A stretch of DNA of 64,000 nt from the NCBI RefSeq assembly GCF_029852145.1, contig NC_079974.1:15127582-15191581 (forward strand). The letters run 5' to 3'. A program made the translations under genes and the position numbers. The number at the start of each line of letters is the position of its first letter. The first letter of the stretch is position 1. The notes beneath the pieces are model-generated. The model ran no database searches. It was given only the letters and a program-made list of their open reading frames with translations, and was not told where the DNA came from. Of the stretch, positions 55,462 to 64,000 are shown one piece after another. The DNA comes from Microplitis mediator (lineage: Eukaryota; Arthropoda; Insecta; Hymenoptera; Braconidae).

Positions 55462-58036
55462 TCAGACGGCGTTGCAGTCCATGAAAAGTGTTCTGCAATC
55501 TTCACCAGATCTTCCACGTCTGCCAGCTTCGTAAAGTGCCTCGAAACCAACACCGCTCTGTCGTTGAAGAAGATAACTCGTGGCATATGAACCAAGTTGA
55601 CAGAAGATCGTTGACGTGCCTTGACTGTCAGCTACACACTCAGCACTCGCTTCACATAACGCACGTTCAGCACATCCTCTTTGTCCTTCTTCTTCCATTC
55701 TGCCGACATTACTGAAGGATTTCATTGATCGCATGTAACCCTAACAATAATAATTTTTTTTTTTTTATTAATGTAAAGATGTAATTTATTGATTGAGAAA
55801 CTGGTTAATTGGAGCTACGGTTTTTATGATGATTAATATGAATTCTTACCTTCAACATTGTGATTGAAGCGACGGCAGCCTCAGACATACTATCACGTTT
55901 ACCCAATGATCGTGCAGTTAATGAACGATGGGAGAATGATGTTTTCAATGCGTCCAATAAATTCATCACAATATTTATAAACTGCTTGAAAAAAATAAAC
56001 AAACCCAAAGGTCAATGCATTAATATAAATAAATAGTTTTTTTTTTTTAATGTATAATTTATTTTATTTTTATTAGTTTTGTGCATTTTATGAATATTTT
56101 ACAAGTGTATATATATGAGGAATGTGCAAATAGTGTTCGAATCGAATATTTTTATTCCATATGAAATTTTTATAGAATAATTGGAAACTGAAAATTATTT
56201 TATTAAGGTAAGAGACCCAGGAAACTAGTACCAGATTACTTCATGTATTTGTATATCTATATTTAGTAAAATTTAGTAGTGTATTTACATGAGTGATCGG
56301 GTACTAATTCCCTGATCGGGTACTGGGTCTCTTATCTTATTTAAAATTTTTAATTATTCAATTTGAATAAAAATATTAATTTTTTAATTTCCATGTGATT
56401 AATTATTTAAAAAAAATTTTATGCCACCTATTTAATTTTACATTTTTTGAAATTTAAGTTCATATAATTTGTATATAAATATTGAATAATTAAAAATTAT
56501 CAATTTTTAAAAATAATTTTTAAATAATTAGAAAATTTGTAAGTTCAAATTATTTACACATCCTTCATATACATATATCACGTCATTAATTCCAAAAGGA
56601 CATATTTTTATACGGCTTTTGTGCTTTAGTCAATAAGTTTAAAACCAAAAAGGTGTATAATTTTTTTTTATTGCCAATCAATTTGTAAACTTATTCTAAA
56701 GCTGAAAATATTTTTTTAAATTTTTAGCTATAAAATAATTCTACAAACGATTGGCGATAAAAAAAAATTATACGTCTTTTTGGCTTTAGAGAATTTCCTA
56801 AAGCCAAAAGAGCGTATAAAAATATATCCTTTTGGATTTAGTAACGCGACATATTTTTAATAAAGTGTAGATTTGTAAAGAAGATTGAAGAGTATAAATG
56901 AAAAAAAAAATTTGATGTCTACATTAGAAAAATGGCTGCAAAGAGAGTGAAGAAATGTCCGGATGTCACGTGTTAAAAACCACTATTTATCTTGTCAGCT
57001 GTACCGTTACCAATATACCTGTATTTGATGATACAAGGCGTACTCTATTCCGCATCGTGTCAATGTGAAAGCAACATTGCAATATATAACGTTAACGTTA
57101 ACACACAAAATAACAAGATACAATAGTTTATAGTATGTTTGTAATTTAAAATAAATAAAATAATGACGGGTAAAATTTTTTCAGCACTTTTCAAATAACG
57201 CAATGCAAACTATTACAAAAGTATTATTACAACTTAACTGCGTTATTATATAAAAATTGTGCATTGACCACGCGATATGTGACCAGTTAATTTGTTGTAT
57301 TGAATAAACATCCATTTATTGATAGATAATAAACAATAATTTGATGGGAAAATTTAAGAATTTAAAACATTTTCATGAGGATATCAGCAAAATAGATACC
57401 CACCTCAGTAGCTTGTTTTGCCATGGTAGCGACCTGATCAGGATTTCTTCCCTGTCCTAGAAACGCACCCAGCACCGCTGTCAATATGCCCTAGACAACC
57501 GACACCAGGGATATTTTTTTTCTAAGTGATTGTCAAGATATTTATTTACAATAGATAGTCGAGACGCTTTTTCAACAATTTATTTTTATTTTTAATTTAC
57601 TAAAATAAACTATTTTTTTTTTTTTTGTAAACTACATTTGTACACTGATTTTATTAAAGATAAAGCATGACTATTCTAAGTAAGTAATTGAAATATTTAC
57701 GTAAACTATAATTACATAAATAAATATTATAAATTTCTATATGAGAGTTATCAAGATTGTTTATATTCATAGAGCTTGAAAGAGAAAATAAATAATAGAA
57801 AGAAGACATGTCGTGTAAAATAGATTAATGGAAAGTTTTAACGAGCAAGCGTGACAGATATTATTAAGGTAATTATTCAAATTTTATAATAAAAATTAGA
57901 ATTGAGAGAAAAAGTGTCTCTAATACTAAGTGCAGACGTGTGATGTGAAAGCTTTTCTGTCTCTGTACACTACATATATATTTACAATGACCAAAATAAA
58001 AAGCATTGTAGAAAAGAAGAAAAATATAAATATACA

Positions 58037-58070
<34 letters not shown>

Positions 58071-59334
58071 ATAATAAATAATTTTGTTTATAGGACAGAT
58101 GCTTTCACGAAAGAACGCGTTGTTTAAATATAAAAAAAAAAAATTTATACAAATATGTGCATATATAATATATTTCTTACCTGCATTGGGCTGCTCTGGT
58201 TGTCGACTTTGTCGATTCCATCTGGTTGTTGATTACCGCCGAGAATTGCCGTCAATACTTTTAATCCCATTGTCAAAAGATTTGCCCATGGACTTGAAGG
58301 TGCGCCATCATCGATGTCATTTTTACTTGGACCAGTAAATCCATTTGTTTGGCCTAATAACATTTGCATTATCATTCCCAACATGTTGGACCATGAGAAA
58401 CCGGTTCCATTTGTTTCCTAAATAAATAATTAAATATATATTTCATTTTTTAATTACACGAAAACCTGGAAATGTCAGGGAATTATAAATATACTGTAAA
58501 ATTCAGGGAAAAGTCAGGGAATTTTGTCACAAAGCTGGAAAAATTTTTACTTTCTTTTCTTTTGACTGAAAAAGTCCGATAATTTTTTTCCGGTTGAAAC
58601 TTTTCAAAAAATGGCGCAACGCGAATACGATTGTAATACATCTTGAAAAAAAATAAGTAGAAATGGATTCCAATAGCGAAAAATTGAAGCAGAGAATTCA
58701 AAAGGCTGTTAGAAAAAAAAAGTCTTGATTGAAACCAATCGTCAGGATCTTCAAGCTATTAACATGCATTGACAAGTTAAAAAACCAAAAACATTAAAAG
58801 TATTGAACTCATAAGTTTCACTATATTTATTATTCGCGTACTTGATTAATATTTTGTTAATATTCTATAAAACGTTCTTATTTATGAAATTTATTCTAGT
58901 GAAAATGAAAAATTTATTGATATTTTATTATAAAGTAATAAAATGATTGATTATTTATTGAACTGACTTATACCATTTTATTTTGAATTAAATAAATATT
59001 TCCAATGATTTAATGTTACTACACACGGTCAGGGAATTTTTAAATTATTTGACCGGACTACCTGGAAAAGTCAGGGAATTTAAGTTTCGAAAATTTGCGG
59101 TCACCATCTAAATAAATAAATACCTGAAGTTGATTAGATCCAATGTCATCAAGATCATCTAACGCAACTTTCTTCATAGCATTTGGTTTTTCAGCAAATT
59201 TCCTTTCATCTCTTGCATTGACCTGCTGCTGCGGGTACTGCTCAGGATGATAAACCGGATGCTGTGGTAATGAAACCGCTTGGCCCAAGGTAATGGCCAC
59301 AAGACAAAGAGCGACAAACTTATTGTATTGCATT
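55462..59334 (-). CDS. Secreted Cys-rich protein, family not recognised
   Basis: Five minus-strand coding exons: 59334-59124 (ATG at 59333), 58417-58181, 57490-57404, 55984-55850 and 55740-55462. All are in frame, giving about 315 aa. The first 22 residues form a signal peptide (KFVALCLVAITLGQAVS). A mid region has hydrophobic, Gly/Gln-rich segments (SNMLGMIMQMLLGQ, LTMGLKVLTAILGG, ILTAVLGAFLGQG). LGKR at 205-208 is a possible convertase site with an amidation glycine. The C-terminal domain has six cysteines spaced C-x5-C-x5-C-x11-C-x34-C-x6-C, consistent with three disulfides. It vaguely resembles insect DM4/DM12-type cysteine proteins, but this is not confirmed. Introns carry several MITEs. 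A non-coding first exon and TATA promoter lie at 60388-60464. Confidence 0.82.
55981..55987 (-). promoter_or_regulatory. NAGNAG tandem acceptor
   Basis: On the minus strand the acceptor reads TTCAAG|CAG|TTT. Using either AG keeps the frame and includes or drops one Gln (residue 179). Confidence 0.6.
56128..56562. repeat. MITE family H, copy 3, split by family G
   Basis: GTGCAAATAGTGTTCGAATCG at the left and AAGTTCAAATTATTTACACA at the right. Family G element at 56203-56341 interrupts it. Lies in intron 3 of the secreted-protein gene. Confidence 0.65.
56203..56341. repeat. MITE family G, copy 2 (nested in family H)
   Basis: TAAGGTAAGAGACCCAG ... CTGGGTCTCTTATCTTA, 17-bp near-perfect inverted ends. 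The inner GGTACTAATTCCCTGATC is shared with the copy at 17283. Confidence 0.85.
56592..56835. repeat. Palindromic MITE, intron 3
   Basis: CCAAAAGGACATATTTTTATACGG ... CGTATAAAAATATATCCTTTTGG, inverted. A second inner pair is AAAAAGGTGTATAATTTTTTTT / AAAAAAAATTATACGTCTTTTT. No ORF. Confidence 0.8.
58036..58081. repeat. (ATT)n microsatellite
   Basis: Uninterrupted ATT repeat turning into ATA, inside intron 2 of the minus-strand gene. Confidence 0.8.
58463..59087. repeat. Repeat-bounded insert in intron 1
   Basis: ACCTGGAAATGTCAGGGAATT at the left recurs in the same orientation as ACCTGGAAAAGTCAGGGAATT at 59060. Extra TCAGGGAATTTT copies occur at 58500-58530 and 59031. Direct rather than inverted ends set it apart from the MITEs here. 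It abuts the coding exon at 59124 (36 bp). Confidence 0.65.
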
Positions 59335-60387
59335 CTACGTATCGGAAAAAGAAAAAAAACGTCAGATTAATTTGAAATTTGTTCGACAGACTTTCTCTTT
59401 ACGGACGTCAATGACTCGTGTGCGTCAACCGATGACACATATTATATATTTTGAATCTTGGAATTGAGGATCCTGTTCAGTGGGATCGGTGGTCTACTTT
59501 ATTTTTTTTTTAATACCGGAGGTAAAGATCGAGGATTTAATTTTTATTTTTTTGCCGCCGATAATTTTAGTTATTGAGTTTCATTAATGGAGGATTATTT
59601 TATTAATAAGTAATTTATTAAAGTTTTTGTATCATTGTATGTGATGAGAGTAGTCAGAAATCCTTGACCATGAAAGTGGGTCGGCTCGGTTAAGGCCATA
59701 TGACGGTAAGTTCATAGCGATCACTCGTTAGCCCACTTCCAATCGTGCGGGTACATTGAACTTAACGTTAACCGTTACTCTATAATCGGGTCGTGACCTA
59801 CTGTCGCTTATTATTTTATTTTTTTTTTTAATACAACAATTTTTTATTACACTAATAAATATTAATAATTAACCAAGTAATTGTGTTCTTTAAAACTAAA
59901 ATTATTGTAATTATTGTCTTTATATTTTTTTAAAGTATAATAAAGTTAATTCATGAATAAAATAATATTTTATTACTCAATAGACAATAATATTAATTAT
60001 GACAAATAAAAAAAAATACTTGAGCAAATTGAGTTGAAGAATTTGAAAACTGCAAAATAAAATAAAGCACACTCTAATACCGGTTGTTAAAAAAAAAAAT
60101 TCAAATTTTTTCTTATGGAAAAATTTAAAAATATCAATTAATTTTATTTTAATTATTAAATTAAAGTATTTTTAGTCATTATTAATTATTTTAAGCAGAA
60201 ACAATATTTAAGGCTGATATTTTTATTTTTTCTATACAATGTATTAATGGGGGTAATAAAAAATTTTAAATGGAAAATCCGAGGGTTAATAAAAAAAAAA
60301 GTTTTAATGTTTAAGATTAAAATGAAATAATAGTAAAAATAATTTAGCTGGAGGGTTGTTAGTTAATGTGAAAACTTTAGTACTCAC
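59335..60387 (-). other. Intron between the non-coding first exon and the start exon
   Basis: Ends on the minus strand at a pyrimidine tract and GATACGTAG. A GC-richer 160-bp block at 59640-59815 contains TGGGTCGGCTCGGTTAAGGCC and a GTTAACGTTAAC-like palindrome. It could be an intronic enhancer. Confidence 0.45.
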
Positions 60388-60432
60388 TTAGGTATTTCCA
60401 GGTAGATTACTGTGACACTGACTCTCAGTTCT
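60388..60432 (-). other. Non-coding first exon of the minus-strand secreted protein gene
   Basis: From an initiator-like TTC-A-GA at about 60432 to a donor CCTAA|GTGAGT at 60387. It would splice to the acceptor just before the ATG at 59333. Confidence 0.6.
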
Positions 60433-60457
60433 GAAGATGAAATTCCGCGAGGGTCTT

Positions 60458-60464
60458 CTATATA
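60458..60464 (-). promoter_or_regulatory. TATA box
   Basis: On the minus strand GCTATATAGAAG, with its first T about 32 bp upstream of the initiator-like A at 60432. The 100 bp upstream are GC-richer than the flanks. Spacing fits an insect TATA/Inr promoter. Confidence 0.65.
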
Positions 60465-60469
60465 GCCTG

Positions 60470-61643
60470 CGTGGGGCACCGTGGGGATAAACCGTACGTC
60501 CAATGATGGCCCGACTTTGGTACTATTTTAAATGGAAGTGGCCAATCACTTATGTACCTGTCCATCCTCAGTCGAGCCTTAAAGGTCTACTTAACTCAAC
60601 GTTTTTGTATTTATTTTATATTTTTTAGTCAATAATTAACGATATTCGTTAATTTTATCACTCAATCAACTACTTGTCTTTCCAATTAACTATTTCTGCT
60701 GATTAATTGCTAATCAATTCAAATATATATTCCAAATTCATTTTTATTTAAATAAATTTTACTTTTACCGAAAAAAAATTCAAATTTAAATTCCAAAAAT
60801 TTGATAATCAATTAAGGATCGAATTTTAATAAGTTCATTAATTAAATTTTTTAAATTTAATAACAACAATAAATACTGTCTTACATTTATACTTTTCATG
60901 GTCTAAATATTTACTGGACAATTGGAAGAAAAAAAAAGTACCAACGTTAATTTAATTGTTTTTTATATCAAAGGAATTTATTAAGTACACTGAGTATATA
61001 TAATATTTATATTTATAATTTACATCGTACGGTAAATAATAAAGAAAAGATTGAATGATTTAGGTGTTGAAAATTACTATCTCTATTGTATATATTTAAT
61101 AATGATATTATTATATATATGTATGAATGCAACCGTTAACTCCCACTAGATTAAATATCAAATCTTAATGATACTAAGACAAATTACTGTTCGTGACACA
61201 TCGTTATTCAGTGTATCCGTTGTATTTTTTTTAAAACGATTATCCAAAACAAAAAAATAATTCCATGTCACCGAATTAGTGGCCTATATAATAATAACTT
61301 GTACTCTTTTACGGAAATTAATTAGCCGAAAGAACTGACGGAAAAATGTAATAAGTGATGAATAAAAAATTTTCTTCGAATCCTGTAAAAAATTCGAGAT
61401 TCTTCCCGATGACTCTCTCCATCTTCTTTACTTGCTTTACTTTCTTTTCTCTTGGCAAGTGTAAACAATGTAATACTCCACGCGTAGATGGTATTGGAAA
61501 TTTGCCATTTCAAAATTTATTGTTTATTTCAATTTAATTATTAAATTTTCACGAGATATGTAAACTGATGGGTCCAAGAAAAATAGTTATCACTAATTTA
61601 AAAAAAAAATTTTTCCATAATTTATTATGAATAAATGTTTCTA
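60470..61643. other. Gene-free flank
   Basis: 60470-60600 is promoter-proximal and GC-richer. The rest is AT-rich. Overlapping 60-63 codon frames near 61322-61537 on both strands have no supporting features. Confidence 0.45.
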
Positions 61644-62068
61644 AACTGTAAAAAAACTGGGCTAAGTCCAGGCGATGTGTTAAAATTTTCGGTGCTAAAT
61701 TTCAACACTGAAAGCGGTGTTAAAATAACACCGCTGAAGGTGTAAATATTCTTTACCGGTGTTAAAATATTTTTCGGTGTTGAAAATATTTTACTTTGTG
61801 AGTATTTTTACTTACCCGATCACGAGAGTTAAACAGTATTTTAATTAATTAATTATAATACCTTCAGATAATATTAATTAAAATTTATATTTTTTTATAT
61901 GTAATACATTTTTTTTTCTAATTTCTATACGCGGAATTTTTTTTTTACACCGATTTGACACCGGTATTTTAACACTGCCAAATAACATCGCCTACACCGG
62001 TGTAATTTCATTTTAACACCGCGCGGTGATAAATTGAGTCCATTTTTAACACCGCTCTTTTTACAGTG
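61644..62068. repeat. MITE family A, copy 3
   Basis: TA-AACTGTAAAAAAACTGGGC at the left and CTCTTTTTACAGTG-TA at the right. Same GGTGTTAAAATA / TATTTTAACAC units as copies 1 and 2. A segment of the core is missing relative to copy 1. Confidence 0.85.
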
Positions 62069-63476
62069 TAGAATTTATTGATGATTTTTTTTTAAATCCC
62101 AATAATTGAATTTTCCAAAAATAAAAAAGTTATTATTTTAATTAAAAGAATTTTTTTTTAAATTGATATTTAAATTTAATTTTTACAATATTCGATAAAT
62201 GTTTGATTACGGATTGAATATAAAAGACATGAAAGCTGAAAAAAAAAGTAAAATTTAATTTGATTAATAAAATAAAATTTTTCAAGTATTAAGATAAATT
62301 ATGTGATAAAAAAGAGAAAATTCGTCCTTGTTAACACGTGGGTGCTGTTTGGTCAATATAAAATAATTATTATAAAAAACTCATTTCCTGTCAGTGTACT
62401 CGTCCTTAATTTTAAAAAGTCATTGTAGGCACTAGTAAAAATTGCTATAAATAATGTTTATTATTACCTACAATATATTATATTCTTTACTCACTAGTTT
62501 ATTGTAAACTAGTAGTTTAAATATTTACAATCATCTGGACATTAACCAGATGTTCACAAGCTATCGCTGGGACTGGTTAATGCACTCGGTATGCGGATTC
62601 AAATTAACGGGACGACTTATTTCTTTAATACACTGGAGTGTACTAAAATTAAATATGTTTTTAAATAAAAACAAACTGCTTAAACATAATTTAAGGATAA
62701 AAAATTTCGACCGACGCTCTCACAACTGATCTGCTTCATTGGTTTACATAATTTTCAGTTGTTATTATTTTTTGTTCGCTCAATTATTCCATTGGTATTT
62801 TATTCATTGATACTTTATTTTTCTTGTTTGTATATAAAAAAAATTTTTTATATTTTCATCAGATCACTTTATTCATTTGGCTCGTGGTGCCGAGAAGGAG
62901 ATTCATCATAACTGTTTCACTAGCGGGATGTGAGATGCTCTTCTTATTAGCAGGATCTAGCTAATAGTTTCTGAACAACTTTGTGGCTTTACTCAATACT
63001 CAAGTCTGCAATCAAGACAGCTTGGAATCAGATTATTTTTTTAAGCGAACAAAAAAAAGAAAAGACTAGTAGAGTGTAGAAATAAACAATAAGTGCAGGG
63101 TAAAGATTAAGATTAAGATTGAGCTGGAGATGGAGATGATTGATTATTAAATTTACTACAAGTGTATACTTGATGTAATTTATAGGGTGTTTAATTTTAT
63201 TTATTATCTCGATATTGAGGATCGATATGTCTAACGGTATTGCAATTATTCTAAGGGGATATAAACCTTTTTATGGTAATACTCGACCTATTTCTTTTGT
63301 ATGCGCTTTTGAATTTTTGATCTTCAGAAATTATTTTAAGTCTTTTTAAAAATTTTTAAAAGATTTAAAAATGAATGGAAGTATTTTAAAATAGCCAAGG
63401 AATTTTTAAATATTTGATATTTACTGGTCATAAATTTTTTTTTTCGAACCTCAAGCAACAAAAATTAGTTCTACAG
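62069..63476. other. Gene-free stretch
   Basis: AT-rich with a modestly GC-richer part at 62510-62760 and 62880-63010. No exon, tRNA or splice-supported frame is seen. Confidence 0.45.
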
Positions 63477-63705
63477 CCCGATGAAAAAAGATTTTATACA
63501 ATTGTGTAAAATTATATACAAAAAATGGCCCGATCCAATTGTATACAACTGTATAAAAATTGTATACAATTCTATACAAAATGTATACAAGTCTATATAA
63601 ATATATACAATTTTATACAAATTGTATACAATTGGATCGGGCCATTTTTTCTATCCAATTTATATATAGTCTATATATAATTGTATAAAATCTTTTTTCA
63701 TCGGG
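63477..63705. repeat. Palindromic MITE rich in TTGTATACAA
   Basis: CCCGATGAAAAAAGATTTTATAC ... GTATAAAATCTTTTTTCATCGGG, perfect ends. The inner pair is AAAAAATGGCCCGATCCAATTG / CAATTGGATCGGGCCATTTTTT. The center is a run of TATACAA units. Confidence 0.9.
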
Positions 63706-63737
63706 AGCTTTTTATATTTTTAGTAAATGTTTTTGTT

Positions 63738-63890
63738 AAAAACGATCAATGATACAAAAAAAAATATTTAGAAAAATTACACATACAGTTTTTTAAATTT
63801 TCTACATGTGCATATTTTAATTTTTTTTTTTTTGGTAATAGATTTGTTGAAAATAAAATCCGAAAATTGATAATTGTCTCTTAACCAGAA
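63738..63890. repeat. Family E element (partial)
   Basis: AAATTTTCTACATGTGCATATTTT core and CCGAAAATTGATAATTGTCT near the right. The left end is decayed and the TCAGGATCAT end is absent. Confidence 0.6.
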
Positions 63891-64000
63891 TTATTTTTAC
63901 CTTTTTGATAAATTTCCCTTTTAATGCAAATTTAATCTAATTATTAAATATATTGATATCGCAAGTTACGTATTAACGCCTACAAGTCTTGGCATCTAAT

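Overview
The window is AT-rich, intron-bearing arthropod nuclear DNA. The strongest clue is an insect-type stoned locus. Two adjacent open frames, stonedA and stonedB, lie on the + strand 56 nt apart, in the arrangement known as dicistronic in Drosophila. Low GC, short introns and a dense load of small palindromic DNA elements with TA target sites suggest a hymenopteran, perhaps a parasitoid wasp. That placement is inference, not read from a marker gene.

Layout. 1-964: the last two exons of an unidentified + strand gene, with a MITE in the intron. 1364-2907: a 1.5 kb fold-back element. 3562-12985: the stoned locus, with a candidate 5'UTR exon, StnA (916 aa, one exon) and StnB (about 1181 aa, six exons). 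12986-28234: about 15 kb with no convincing gene, filled with MITE families and AT-rich DNA. 28247-30632: a tubulin-cofactor-E-like (TBCEL) gene in five exons. 32868-33765: candidate non-coding or short-ORF exons. 41760-47450: a seven-exon gene for a 1086-aa disordered Ser/Pro/Lys-rich protein, not recognised. 47451-52354: gene-free, with a strikingly nested fold-back at 49629-51033. 52355-53404 (-): a 137-aa His/Gly-rich single-pass membrane protein. 55462-60432 (-): a secreted, Cys-rich 315-aa protein with a TATA promoter and a non-coding first exon. 60470-64000: gene-free flank with more MITEs.

Function. StnA and StnB are the two products of one synaptic-vesicle endocytosis locus: AP-2-binding DPF motifs in StnA; NPF motifs, a stonin homology domain and a mu-homology domain in StnB. 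The TBCEL-like protein would act on tubulin turnover. Nothing shows that the other genes act with these. The two minus-strand genes are neighbours on the same strand, but a shared function is not evident.

The most unusual signals are the stoned arrangement, including a 916-codon StnA frame with no ATG codon after codon 5, and a layered mobile-element landscape in which families with the same CACTGTAAAAA end, pogo-like MITEs and fold-backs sit inside one another. No CRISPR, rRNA, convincing tRNA or intact transposase gene was seen. All exon models come from reading splice consensus and frame by eye. No transcript data or database searches were available.
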